From positions 1 to 24,739 of the forward strand of contig DHHB01000056.1 of the NCBI GenBank assembly GCA_002403075.1: 24,739 nt of DNA, read 5' to 3'. The position numbers and the translations under genes are program-made. The stretch comes from a bacterium UBP1_UBA4783 (GTDB lineage Bacteria; Krumholzibacteriota; Krumholzibacteriia; Krumholzibacteriales; Krumholzibacteriaceae). The number at the start of each line of letters is the position of its first letter. Within the stretch, counting starts at the first letter, position 1. Of the stretch, positions 1-8,138 are shown one piece after another. The notes beneath the pieces are model-generated. The model made no database searches and had not been told where the DNA came from. It saw only the letters and a program-made list of their open reading frames with translations.

Positions 1-436
1 GCGAGCAGTTCGCCGCGACGAGCGCTGGATCCAGCGGATTGTACGTCATGCGCATGAAGTTCGGATTCGCGTCCGTGAGGTAGCAGTCTATCTGATGCGT
101 CCACGTCCAATCGGTATGGCAGCTTGCCAGCGTACAGCATAGATCCGGCGGTATACAGCCGAGTGCGACCATGCAATCCGGATTCGACGTCACGGTCGAT
201 ACTATGACGTTCGGCGGGATTTCGAGCCTGCATATGGTCGCCCATAGCCCCTCGTCGCCGGGCAGCCACCACACGTAGAGCCGGAACGGCAAGAAACCGC
301 CCGAGAAAAAAACGTCGCAGTCCCAGTGCGCCGCGTCGGCATAGAGGCCGACGTAGGGGCGCCGCGACTCCGCGCGGGAGACGGCGATCGCGAGAAGGGC
401 GGCGCCGATGGCCAGAATGAGCGCTATGCGCTTCAT
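1..436 (-). CDS. Hypothetical secreted Cys-rich protein (3' end outside window)
   Basis: The reading frame opens at ATG 436 and stays open to the window edge, so 145 residues are visible and the C-terminus is missing. Residues 1-22 (MKRIALILAIGAALLAIAVS and following) form a typical Sec signal peptide, so export is likely. The mature part starts RPYVGLYADAAHWDCDVFF and has nine cysteines in 145 residues (about 40, 69, 88, 94, 100, 101, 106, 118, 144), suggesting disulphides outside the cytoplasm. It is also rich in Trp, Pro and Tyr. The start is supported by an AGGAGG at 445-450, eight bases before the ATG, and by a strong promoter at 481-509. I do not recognise a characterised family; function unknown. 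Confidence 0.82.
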   Translation of the reverse strand, partial: MKRIALILAIGAALLAIAVSRAESRRPYVGLYADAAHWDCDVFFSGGFLPFRLYVWWLPGDEGLWATICRLEIPPNVIVSTVTSNPDCMVALGCIPPDLCCTLASCHTDWTWTHQIDCYLTDANPNFMRMTYNPLDPALVAANCS

Positions 437-480
437 ATTTCTTCCCTCCTGCCCGATACTGTGCTTGATTGACGAGGACA

Positions 481-509
481 ATTATACTCCCGCGGCGGCG
501 AGATTTCAA
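481..509 (-). promoter_or_regulatory. Sigma-70-like promoter of the Cys-rich secreted protein gene
   Basis: On the minus strand TTGAAA (504-509) is followed after 17 bases by a perfect TATAAT (481-486). Transcription should start near 474, giving a leader of about 38 bases with an AGGAGG before ATG 436. It abuts the terminator of the upstream M16 operon, so the two units are insulated from each other. Confidence 0.75.
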
Positions 510-511
510 CG

Positions 512-543
512 AAAACGGGGCGGACAGATCGTCCGCCCCGTTT
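512..543 (-). terminator. Rho-independent terminator of the M16 operon
   Basis: A perfect 13-base inverted repeat (513-525 with 531-543, 5-base loop) carries a GGGGCGGAC core. Read on the minus strand it ends in GTTTTC, a short U tract. It lies 29 bases after the stop of the second M16 gene. The flanks are A on one side and T on the other, so it could work in both directions. Confidence 0.8.
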
Positions 544-571
544 CGTTCGTCGCTTCGGATCGCCGCCGCGG

Positions 572-1963
572 CTATTTCACGTCGGCGATATTCACCACTT
601 CGATCTTCCCGAGCCCCTCGAGCTGCGGCTTCGTCTCGTCGTACTTCGTCATGAGGAACATGAGGTTGTCGTCGCGCCAGTAGCGCTTCCGCGCGGCGGC
701 GAGGCAATCGTCCGCCGACACGGCGTCGATCTTCGATCCGTACTCCTCGACGTAGGAGAGCGGGATCCCGTAGAAGGTGAGATCGACGAGCCAGTTCGCG
801 AGATCCCCGTTTGTCTCGACGTCGAACGGGAAGAGCCCCGTGATGTACTTCTTGGCGCTCGAGAGCTCGGCGTTCGTGAGCTTCTCCGTCCGCATGCGCT
901 CGACCTGCTCGAGCGCGACGTCGACGCATTCGCGGAGCGACGCGTTCTTGGTATAGGTATAAACGCCGAAGATCCCGCCGTGCTTGAAATTCGAGTTCGT
1001 GCTCCTCGCCCCGTAGGAAAGTCCGCGGTTCACGCGGATCTCGTCCATGAGACGCGAGGTGAAGCCCCCGCCGAGCACCGTGTTCGACACGACGAGCGGG
1101 AACTCCTCGCTCGTACCGCGCTGCACCGTGACGTTGCCGAACCGGATCTGCGACTGCGTGGCGTCCGCCTTGTCGACGACGAGCACGCGGCGTCCGGGAT
1201 AGGGTTTCGGCTCGAGAGCGGGGATCGATTTCGCCGCGGCCTCGCCCTTCCAGCCGCCGAAGCGGGCCTTGACGAGCTCGAGCGCCTTTTTCGCGTCGAC
1301 GTCTCCGACGACCGCGAGCACCGCGCCGCGAGGAACGTACGAGGCCCGGTAGAACGCGAGCACCTTCTCGCGGGTGAGGGCGCCGACGCTCTCCTCGCTC
1401 CCCTCGACGGGATGGGCGTAGGGATGCGAGCCGGCGAGAGCGCGTATGAACTCGCGGCTCGCGAACGCCATGGGGTTGTCCTTGGTGCCCGCGATCTCGG
1501 CGGCGAGGAGCGCTTTCTCCCTCACGAGCTCCTCTTCGGGGAAGCCCGGCGCGAGCGCCGCCTTGGCGAGCATGTCGACGGCCCGTTCGAGGTCCTTTGC
1601 CATGAAGTTCGCGTAGACGCCCGTGTAATCGCGGCCCGTCCGGCAGCGTATCGAGCCGCCGACCTCCTCGATCGATTCGGCGATCTGCTCGGCGGTCATC
1701 CCGCCGGCCCCCTTGAGAAGGAGCCGCCCGGTGAGGTTCGCGATCCCCTCCGCCCCCGGATCGTCCATCGCCGATCCCGCGGGAACGACGAGCGATACGG
1801 TGACGAGCGGCACCTCGCGGATCTCCATGACGAAGACCTTGAGCCCGTTGGGAAGCGCCTGCTCCCGGTACGGCGGGAGCTTCACCGATCCGGCGAGCGC
1901 CGCTCCGGCGAGGACGAGCAGCGCGAGCGCCGCGGCGCAGGCCATAAGCGATAGTCTCTTCAT
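572..1963 (-). CDS. M16-family peptidase-like protein, non-catalytic subunit
   Basis: A 463-residue secreted protein of the M16 (insulinase / processing-peptidase) family. It starts with a signal peptide (MKRLSLMACAAALALLVLAG) and keeps the fold's landmarks: LPNGLKVFVMEIREVPLVTV near the N-terminus, then FYRASYVPRGAVLAVVGDVD and VLGGGFTSRLMDEIRVNRGL. The zinc motif HxxEH is absent; at its place the sequence reads GIANLTGRLL. It therefore cannot bind zinc in the usual way and probably partners the catalytic M16 protein encoded just upstream, like the alpha subunit of mitochondrial processing peptidase and bacterial M16B heterodimers. The upstream stop (1976-1978) nearly touches this gene. ATG 1963 is preferred over ATG 1972, because AAGGA sits eight bases before 1963 but directly against 1972. 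A terminator follows the gene. Confidence 0.9.
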   Translation of the reverse strand: MKRLSLMACAAALALLVLAGAALAGSVKLPPYREQALPNGLKVFVMEIREVPLVTVSLVVPAGSAMDDPGAEGIANLTGRLLLKGAGGMTAEQIAESIEEVGGSIRCRTGRDYTGVYANFMAKDLERAVDMLAKAALAPGFPEEELVREKALLAAEIAGTKDNPMAFASREFIRALAGSHPYAHPVEGSEESVGALTREKVLAFYRASYVPRGAVLAVVGDVDAKKALELVKARFGGWKGEAAAKSIPALEPKPYPGRRVLVVDKADATQSQIRFGNVTVQRGTSEEFPLVVSNTVLGGGFTSRLMDEIRVNRGLSYGARSTNSNFKHGGIFGVYTYTKNASLRECVDVALEQVERMRTEKLTNAELSSAKKYITGLFPFDVETNGDLANWLVDLTFYGIPLSYVEEYGSKIDAVSADDCLAAARKRYWRDDNLMFLMTKYDETKPQLEGLGKIEVVNIADVK

Positions 1964-1975
1964 TGATTCCATCCT

Positions 1976-3358
1976 TTACGCTTCGGGAATGAGCGTCACG
2001 ACGTTGCGGTTCGTCTTCTTGAAATACTCGCCGGCGACCCGCTTCACGTCGTCGACGGTCACGGCCTGATAGCGGTCCTGCACCTTGTAGATCTCGTTGA
2101 AGTCGCCGAAGAGCAGCTCATAGCGGCCGATCCTGTTCGCCTTGCCGTTCACGGTCTGGATGCCGCCGTAGAAGGTCGAGAGCACGCGGTTCTTGGCCTT
2201 CTCGAGCTCGGCCGCCGTGATGCCGCCCGAGGCGATCGCCTCGAGCTCGTCGTAGAGCGCCTTCTCGCCCGGCGCCGGATCCATGCCGGGTTTGAGCTTG
2301 ACGTCGAAGGTGAAGAGCCCCGGATCGATCTTCCATTCGGCGTTCGCCTGCGCGTAGACGGCGATCCCGAGGTCGCGCACGAGCTTCTTGTAGAGACGCG
2401 AGCTCTCGCCGTCCCCGAGCACGATCTGGAGAACGTCGAGCGCGTAGATATCGGGGGATTTCACGTTCGGGATGTGGTACCCGACGAGCAGCCCGGGCAT
2501 CTCGGCGCTCCTGCGGAGCTCGCCGCGCCGCTCCCCCCACTGCTCGGGCTCGACCGTGCGCACGACGGGCACGGGGGGCTGCGCGGGGATGTCGCCGTAG
2601 TGCTTCCGCACGAGCTCGAGCGCCCGCTTCGTCTCGAAATCGCCGACGATGACGAGCACGGCGTTGTTCGGCGCGTAGTAGGACTTCCAGTAGCCCGCGG
2701 CGTCGTCGCGCGTGATGCCGGCGAGATCGGAATCCCACCCGATCACTCCCCAGCTGTAGGGATGGGCCTTGTAGGCGAGCGCGGAGAGCTCCTCCCACAT
2801 CATGCCGTCGACCGAGTTGTCGACGCCGAGGCGGCGCTCTTCGCGGACGACGCCCATCTCGGAGACGACGTACTTCGGATCGAAGGCGAGAGAACGCATC
2901 CGGTCGCTGTCGAGATCGATGCAGAGATCGAGGATGTCGCTCGCGAAATCCTCGTAGTACGCGGTCATGTCCTCGGACGTGTACGCGTTCGAGTAGCCCC
3001 CGCTCGACTCGAGGATGCGGTCGAACTCCTTCGGGCCGTACTTCTCGGCGCCGTTGAACATCATATGCTCGATGAAGTGCGAGATGCCGGTGATGCCGGG
3101 GCGCTCGTTCCGCGCGCCCACCCGGTAGAAGGTCCATCTGCTCACGACCGGGACGGAATGATCCTCGACGAGTATCACCTTCATGCCGTTCGCGAGCGTC
3201 TCGACCGTCGCCGGAAACTTCGCGAGCTTCGGGGCGGCGGTGCCGGCCTTTTTCGCCGCGGCCGCCGGGACCGCGCAGGCGAGCGCCGCCGCGAGCGCGA
3301 GAGCCGCCGCGGCCCGCCATGCGCCGGCGCGCGGGATACGTCCGTTCGGATGGGTCAT
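1976..3358 (-). CDS. M16-family zinc peptidase, catalytic subunit
   Basis: A 460-residue predicted exported zinc metallopeptidase. After a long Ala-rich signal region (about residues 1-35) comes the inverted zinc motif HFIEH (about 94-98), with the distal glutamate ligand in EMGVVREERR about 75 residues later, as in the family. The second M16 domain contains YYAPNNAVLVIVGDF and LQIVLGDGESSRLYKKLVRD. It probably works in the periplasm on peptides or protein leaders, paired with the degenerate M16 protein directly downstream. The two genes form one operon. The start is well supported by AGGAGGT five bases before ATG 3358. The substrate cannot be read from sequence. Confidence 0.93.
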   Translation of the reverse strand: MTHPNGRIPRAGAWRAAAALALAAALACAVPAAAAKKAGTAAPKLAKFPATVETLANGMKVILVEDHSVPVVSRWTFYRVGARNERPGITGISHFIEHMMFNGAEKYGPKEFDRILESSGGYSNAYTSEDMTAYYEDFASDILDLCIDLDSDRMRSLAFDPKYVVSEMGVVREERRLGVDNSVDGMMWEELSALAYKAHPYSWGVIGWDSDLAGITRDDAAGYWKSYYAPNNAVLVIVGDFETKRALELVRKHYGDIPAQPPVPVVRTVEPEQWGERRGELRRSAEMPGLLVGYHIPNVKSPDIYALDVLQIVLGDGESSRLYKKLVRDLGIAVYAQANAEWKIDPGLFTFDVKLKPGMDPAPGEKALYDELEAIASGGITAAELEKAKNRVLSTFYGGIQTVNGKANRIGRYELLFGDFNEIYKVQDRYQAVTVDDVKRVAGEYFKKTNRNVVTLIPEA

Positions 3359-3412
3359 CGACTACCTCCTCGTTGAAACGGAGCTCTTTTCGTGAATATA
3401 ACGCATGACGGA

Positions 3413-3454
3413 TAAAAATGCGCGGGCGGACCGTGCGGCCCCGTCCCCGCGCAT
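3413..3454 (-). terminator. Rho-independent terminator after the activase gene
   Basis: A minus-strand hairpin with a 9-base perfect outer stem (3446-3454 with 3418-3426) and further partial inner pairing is followed immediately by TTTTT (3418-3414). It lies about 40 bases after the stop at 3497 and ends the long activase transcript before the M16 operon. Confidence 0.75.
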
Positions 3455-3496
3455 CGGATTCCCCTTCGCCCGATCCCTGCCGTCGTCCTCCGCGCT

Positions 3497-4765
3497 TCAG
3501 GCCGCCCGCCGTGCCGCCCGCTTTCTGGTCTTTCTACGGTTATAGTTGTGCACGAGTTCCATAAAAATGCCGAGATCGTTCTCGAGATCGACCTGCGTGC
3601 CGTCGAAGTAGAAGTTCCTGATGGGGATGCTCTCGCAGTCGCGGCTCACCTTGGGATAGATCGATTCGCAGACGATGCCGTTCATGCAGGTGAAAGGGCT
3701 TATGTCGATGATGCCGTCGGCGCCCCTCTCGTAGAGATAGATCGCCTTGCCGACGCTCAGCACCATCTCGCCGAGGGAGCCCTCATAGGGCAGGTACGGA
3801 TTGCTCCTCTCGAGCACCTCCGTGACGCCGTGCGGCTCCTCGAGTCCGGCGAACTCCTTCCGGAAGGGCGCGAGGAGCTTCCGCTCGTGATCGTGCTGGA
3901 TCCGCATCTTGAGCCGCACTTTGAGCATGTCGAGGGACAGACCGCGGCCGAGCATCCGGAGATTCTTCACGTTCTCCTGATCGGTGTACCAAACCCACTC
4001 GGTGATGTCGGAGAGCCACGCCTGCGCGCCGAAGGTCTCGAGGCGCCGAATGAGATCCTCGTTGCTGAAGGTCGAGAGGCGGCAGAAGATCTCGCCGACG
4101 ACGCCGACGAGCATCGTCTCCCGGCCGAAATCGACCGGCACCGCGCGGAAGAGGTCGCGCCCCTCGGCGAGCGCCGCGGCGAGCTGCTCGATCTTCCTCG
4201 CGCCGACCGGCACCGACGGATCGGCGAGCGCGTCGCAAAAGATCGTCAGGGCCCGGTCGCACGCCCGGTCGGCCGCTCCCGCCTCCGTCTCGTGCGGGCG
4301 GTAGATGTGGAGCATCTTGCGGAGCGCGTCGCTTCCGATGAGCCCCCACCAGCCGAGCCGCATGAGCGGCCCCGCGTATTCGCCGAGGCCCGCGTAGCCG
4401 TCCGCGCTCGAGGGCTCCACGACGAGCACGTCCTCGTACCCGGCTTCGCGCATGATCTGCCGCAGGAACGGCGCGTACTGCCCGAAGCGGCACGGCCCGC
4501 CCGCGGTCGGCATGAAGAAGGCGGTCTTCGCGGCATCGAACCCCGGCTGCTCGGCGACCTTGAGGAAGTCGCCGACCGTCACGCGCTCGGGCAGACACTC
4601 GTCCCCGGAGGTGAAGCGCCCGGCGAGCTCGTAGGTCCGTTCGTCCCCCGCGGGGGACTGGTGCGCGTCTATTCCGAGATAGCGGAAGGCCGCGGCGAAG
4701 GCGCGCGATCCCTCGTCCGACATTCGCGGGATGTAGAGGGTGCGCCCTTCGAGCCCTCCTCGCTT
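3497..4765 (-). CDS. C-terminal part of acyl-CoA dehydratase activase-related protein, in the -1 frame
   Basis: About 422 residues that continue the protein encoded at 4669-7971 but in the -1 frame, picked up at the A7 run 4764-4770. The first in-frame residues are KRGGLEGRTLYIPRMSDEGS. The coding quality is good throughout, and the segment resembles the C-terminal 2-hydroxyacyl-CoA-dehydratase-like region of the large activase-related proteins. It has conserved-looking cysteines in SGDECLPERVTVGDF, TAGGPCRFGQYAPF and ISPFTCMNGIVCESIYP. The tail is strongly basic (NYNRRKTRKRAARRAA). There is no plausible independent start: the first ATG (4723) is about 30 bases from the nearest Shine-Dalgarno-like sequence. 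I read it as the second half of one roughly 1,491-residue protein, made by frameshifting, or as evidence of a sequencing indel or true mutation. Confidence 0.85.
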   Translation of the reverse strand, partial: KRGGLEGRTLYIPRMSDEGSRAFAAAFRYLGIDAHQSPAGDERTYELAGRFTSGDECLPERVTVGDFLKVAEQPGFDAAKTAFFMPTAGGPCRFGQYAPFLRQIMREAGYEDVLVVEPSSADGYAGLGEYAGPLMRLGWWGLIGSDALRKMLHIYRPHETEAGAADRACDRALTIFCDALADPSVPVGARKIEQLAAALAEGRDLFRAVPVDFGRETMLVGVVGEIFCRLSTFSNEDLIRRLETFGAQAWLSDITEWVWYTDQENVKNLRMLGRGLSLDMLKVRLKMRIQHDHERKLLAPFRKEFAGLEEPHGVTEVLERSNPYLPYEGSLGEMVLSVGKAIYLYERGADGIIDISPFTCMNGIVCESIYPKVSRDCESIPIRNFYFDGTQVDLENDLGIFMELVHNYNRRKTRKRAARRAA

Positions 4766-7700
4766 TTTTTCCACCACCTGAGGACTCCTTTGCTGTCGAG
4801 ATACGCTTCGCAGCGCGTCATCGTGCCGGCGTCGTTGCTGTGCCCGTCGAACTGCAGCGTGAGATAGGGGCGTTCGGCGGCGTGGACGGCGTAGTGCTTG
4901 ACGTACGAGTCGGGGCCGCACTTGAAGTTCGTGATGTAGATGATATGCAGGTTCCCCTTCTGCGCGGCGAGCCGTCCCGCCTGAAGGATCTTCCGCCCGT
5001 AGTTCCAGAACATGTTGTCGTTGATGTCGCGGATGCCGATCCCGTCGAGCGGGAGAAAGAAGATCGGGATCACGCTCATGCCGTAGTAGTCGCGGAGCTT
5101 CCCCGGCACGTCGAGGTTCGTTTCCTTGTCCATCACGTTGTACGGGCGTCCGACGAGGACGATCCCCGCCTCGCCCGTCCGCTCGAGGGTCTCGAGGGCG
5201 TTTCGTCCCGCCGCCTCGCACTCGGCGCGGAAGAGGCGCTGCGCCGCGTACCCGGCCTCGACCGCGACGCGATGGCGGCCGCGGCTCACGCCGAAGCGCT
5301 TCGCGAACCTCCACAGCTCGCGCTCGACGAACCGCTTGCCCTGCCGGAAATGCACGTGCGGGGCGAGCATCATCGACTCCCTGCCCTCGAGCATCGGGGA
5401 CTGCTTGAGGACGAAGGGAAGCGTCTGCCCCCACGGGCAGAGGTAGGACTTCACCTCGGGGCTGTCCGTCTCGCCGTCGATCACGTTCGGGGAAAAGATG
5501 AAGTCGACGTCCTGGTCGAGGAGCGCCGCGAGGTGGCCGTGCGCCACCTGTATCGGGAAGCACGGCTCGGCCACGGCCGCCTCGACCCCCCGGTGGGCGA
5601 TCGTCTTGTTCGTGCGCGGGCTCAGCACGACGTCCATCCCGAGGCCGCGCAGGTAGGTTCCCCAGAACGGATGGCGATCGTAGAAATACATCGCCCGCGC
5701 GACGCCGACGCGGGGCTTGCGGTCCTCCGCGGCGCCGTCGTCGTCCGCGTCGCCCTTCGGCTCGTTCCAGCCCCGGGGCGCGGAGAGATCGACGCGCTTT
5801 CCGATCTCCCGTTCGGCGAGCGGCGTCCAGTCGCGCTCGACGAGCTCCTGGTAGACCTTCATGAGATCGGGGATCGCCGGCGTGCGCTCGACCTTCGCCC
5901 GCTTGCGGTAGCGGTCGCTGCACTTGTCCCCCCAGTAGGTCTTGTTCCCCTCGACGTTGAACTCCTGAATGTCGCAATAGTTCGTGCAGCCCTGGCAGGT
6001 GAACTCGCGGAGCTTGTAGTCGATCGCCGTGAGGTCGTACCCGCGGAAGGTCGTCTCGACGCCGAGGGCGTCGACCTTCTCGCGGACGAGCAGCGCCGCG
6101 CCGATCGCCCCGATGACCCCGTTGTAGGGCGGCACGATGATCTCGGCCCCGAGCACCTCGCTGAACGCCGCGGCGACGGCGTCGTTGTACGCCGTGCCGC
6201 CCTGAAAGAAGATGACGGACCCGATCTTGCGCCCGCGCACGACGCGGTTGAGGTAGTTCTGCACGACCGAGTACGCGAGCCCCGCGATGATGTCGCGCTT
6301 CGCGGCGCCTTTTTTGAGATACGCCGAGACGTCCTGTTCCATGTAGACCGTGCAGCGCTCCCCGAGGCGCAGCGGGCGCTCGCTCGAGAGGGCGATCTCG
6401 GCGAACTGATTCACGATGCTCACGTCGAGCTTCTCGGCCTGCTCCTCGAGGAAGGATCCGGTGCCCGCCGCGCAGGCCTCGTTCATCGTGAAGTCGACGA
6501 CGATGCCGGAATCGATGCTGATGTACTTGGCGTCCTGTCCGCCGATCTCGAAGATCGTGTCGACCTTCTTGCTGATCATGTGCTCCGCGATGAACGAAGC
6601 GCCCGTTTTGTGCGCCGTGATCTCGTCGACGATGACGTCGGCGCCGACGAGCTCGCCGATGAGCTCGCGCCCCGAACCGGTCGTCCCGACGCCGCGGATG
6701 CGCACGCGCCCGCCGATCTCGCGCGCGATCTCCTGAAGACCCTCGTGAACGATCTCGATCGGCCGCGCCCGCGTGCGGAGATAGATGTCCTTTATGACCC
6801 ACCCGTCTCCGTCGACGAGCGCGAGGTTGGTGCTCACGGAACCGATGTCGATGCCGAGATACGCGTCCACGGGGAGAGCGCGCCCCTCGAACGAATAGCG
6901 GTCGACGCGGTCGCGGAGAAAGAGCACCTTGTCGCGGGAAAGCGGCCGCCACGCCGGGAATTCGCTCGCGAGCCCCGCGGCGAACCGATCGAGGCGCTCG
7001 CGGAGGGCGCGGGCGTCGAACGCCGCCTCGGACGCCGGGGCGCGTCCCGCGCCGGCCGCCGCCGAACGAGCCGGCCCGCCGGCCGACCTCCCCGCGGAGC
7101 CGTTTCCGCCGCCCGCGATGAGGGCCGCGCCGATCGCCGAGAGGTGGACGCACTCGGGCGGCACGAAGAAATCCTTCTCCTCGAGCTCGAATATTCGACG
7201 CAGGGAGATGTCGACCCCCTTGTTGAGGGCGACGCCTCCGATGAAGGCGGTCCTGCCGTGGACCGATTTGCCCTTCGCGATGTTGCTTTTGAAGTTGCGC
7301 GCCACCGACTCGCAGAGCCCCTTGAGGACCTCGTCGGGCTTGTATCCTTTCTGCTGGGCGTGGATCATGTCGGATTTCGCGAACACGCTGCAGCGCCCCG
7401 CGATCTTCGGCGTGCGCTCGGCTGCGAGCACGACGTCGCCGACCTCCTCGATCGCGAAGCGGAGGCGGGTCGCCTGCTGATCCATGAACGATCCCGTGCC
7501 CGCCGCGCAGTCGCCGTTCGTTTGATAATCGACGATGCCGATCGCGCCCCGTTCGTTCGAAATGTGAATGAACTTCGAGTTTTCTCCGCCCATCTCGAAG
7601 ATGTTCCTGACGTCGGGGTACAGCGTTCCGACGCCGACGGCGGCCGCCTTGAACTCGTTCGCGGCCGGGATGTCGAGCGACTCGCCGACGAGCTTGGCGG

Positions 7701-7971
7701 CCGATCCCGTGACGACCGCGCCGGCGATGTCATCGGCGTCGACGCGCTCGAGCAGCTCCACGAGAAGCTTCGCGGCCGCCTCGAGAGGCCGTCCCTGTAT
7801 GCGGCGATAGCTCGAGAGCGCGATCGAGAGGGAGGGATCGCCGGGGTGCTTCACGACCGAAGCCACGAGCTCCGGCTTCCGCGCGGCGAGCGCTTCGACG
7901 CCCTCCCGCGGCCCCACGAGGGCGAGCTTCGCGCTCACCGTTCCGACGTCGAGTCCGAGATAGTATTTCAT
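4669..7971 (-). CDS. Acyl-CoA dehydratase activase-related protein (tandem HgdC/BadFG-type ATPase), zero-frame part
   Basis: A 1,100-residue product in the incoming frame; the last 32 residues lie past the frameshift and look non-native. It holds two ASKHA ATPase domains of the 2-hydroxyglutaryl-CoA dehydratase activator / benzoyl-CoA reductase BadF-BadG type. The first starts MKYYLGLDVGTVSAKLALVG and has NGDCAAGTGSF (C155) and RCSVFAKSD (C194). The second starts YLGIDIGSVSTNLALVDGDG and has NEACAAGTGSF (C500) and RCTVYMEQD (C540). The cysteine spacing of 39-40 matches the pair that binds the bridging [4Fe-4S] cluster in HgdC. A Gly/Ala/Ser linker joins the domains. Then come a Cys cluster (FTCQGCTNYCDIQEF) and a DUF2229-like region (AEPCFPIQVAHGHLAALL). 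Such proteins drive ATP-dependent electron transfer to dehydratase-type partners; the partner here is unknown. ATG 7971 is chosen over an upstream TTG at 8007 because homology begins at MKYYLG. Confidence 0.9.
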   Translation of the reverse strand: MKYYLGLDVGTVSAKLALVGPREGVEALAARKPELVASVVKHPGDPSLSIALSSYRRIQGRPLEAAAKLLVELLERVDADDIAGAVVTGSAAKLVGESLDIPAANEFKAAAVGVGTLYPDVRNIFEMGGENSKFIHISNERGAIGIVDYQTNGDCAAGTGSFMDQQATRLRFAIEEVGDVVLAAERTPKIAGRCSVFAKSDMIHAQQKGYKPDEVLKGLCESVARNFKSNIAKGKSVHGRTAFIGGVALNKGVDISLRRIFELEEKDFFVPPECVHLSAIGAALIAGGGNGSAGRSAGGPARSAAAGAGRAPASEAAFDARALRERLDRFAAGLASEFPAWRPLSRDKVLFLRDRVDRYSFEGRALPVDAYLGIDIGSVSTNLALVDGDGWVIKDIYLRTRARPIEIVHEGLQEIAREIGGRVRIRGVGTTGSGRELIGELVGADVIVDEITAHKTGASFIAEHMISKKVDTIFEIGGQDAKYISIDSGIVVDFTMNEACAAGTGSFLEEQAEKLDVSIVNQFAEIALSSERPLRLGERCTVYMEQDVSAYLKKGAAKRDIIAGLAYSVVQNYLNRVVRGRKIGSVIFFQGGTAYNDAVAAAFSEVLGAEIIVPPYNGVIGAIGAALLVREKVDALGVETTFRGYDLTAIDYKLREFTCQGCTNYCDIQEFNVEGNKTYWGDKCSDRYRKRAKVERTPAIPDLMKVYQELVERDWTPLAEREIGKRVDLSAPRGWNEPKGDADDDGAAEDRKPRVGVARAMYFYDRHPFWGTYLRGLGMDVVLSPRTNKTIAHRGVEAAVAEPCFPIQVAHGHLAALLDQDVDFIFSPNVIDGETDSPEVKSYLCPWGQTLPFVLKQSPMLEGRESMMLAPHVHFRQGKRFVERELWRFAKRFGVSRGRHRVAVEAGYAAQRLFRAECEAAGRNALETLERTGEAGIVLVGRPYNVMDKETNLDVPGKLRDYYGMSVIPIFFLPLDGIGIRDINDNMFWNYGRKILQAGRLAAQKGNLHIIYITNFKCGPDSYVKHYAVHAAERPYLTLQFDGHSNDAGTMTRCEAYLDSKGVLRWWKKSEEGSKGAPSTSRECRTRDRAPSPRPSAISE
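4735..4791 (-). promoter_or_regulatory. Candidate -1 frameshift site (A7 slip run with flanking stimulators)
   Basis: On the minus strand, in order: AAAGGAG (4785-4791), resembling a Shine-Dalgarno sequence; 14 bases; seven A (4764-4770), read TGG AAA AAA AGC in the incoming frame; four bases; then a small stem (4754-4759 with 4735-4740, one wobble pair, 13-base loop). This is the arrangement known from dnaX, where such elements stimulate -1 slippage. Sliding one base back on the A run joins the frames of the two activase parts. RNA polymerase slippage adding one A would do the same. The stem is weak, and an assembly error of one A is a real alternative. Confidence 0.5.
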
Positions 7972-7979
7972 GAGGCGAG

Positions 7980-8007
7980 AATCTACGCACCTGCGGGCGG
8001 ACCGCAA
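7980..8007 (-). promoter_or_regulatory. Promoter of the activase gene, predicted to give a leaderless mRNA
   Basis: On the minus strand TTGCGG (8002-8007) lies 16 bases before TAGATT (7980-7985). The -10 ends only eight bases before ATG 7971, so transcription should begin at or within a base or two of the start codon. This agrees with the absence of any Shine-Dalgarno sequence there. Matches to consensus are moderate (3 of 6 and 4 of 6). Confidence 0.5.
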
Positions 8008-8138
8008 TCATTTCGCGGGATTCGGTCGAAAATCGGGGGCGAACCGCCGCTTCGGGACGGCGAACGGATCGGAGGAAACGCCGCTCCCGGAGCGACGCCC
8101 CCGCGCGGGAGGTTCGCCGCCCCGCGGGCGCTACGCCG

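Noticed and set aside
4766..7153. Upstream part of the frame that encodes the activase C-terminus
   Set aside because: Before the A7 run this frame translates to Arg/Gly-rich nonsense; only the part after the run is real coding sequence.
7972..8007. TTG 8007 as start of the activase
   Set aside because: The twelve added residues lie within the predicted promoter, and family homology begins at MKYYLG.
8040..8135. GC-rich hairpin between the response regulator and activase genes as a terminator
   Set aside because: A short stem (CGCTCC-type) is present but only a weak TTT follows, so I could not support a terminator call.
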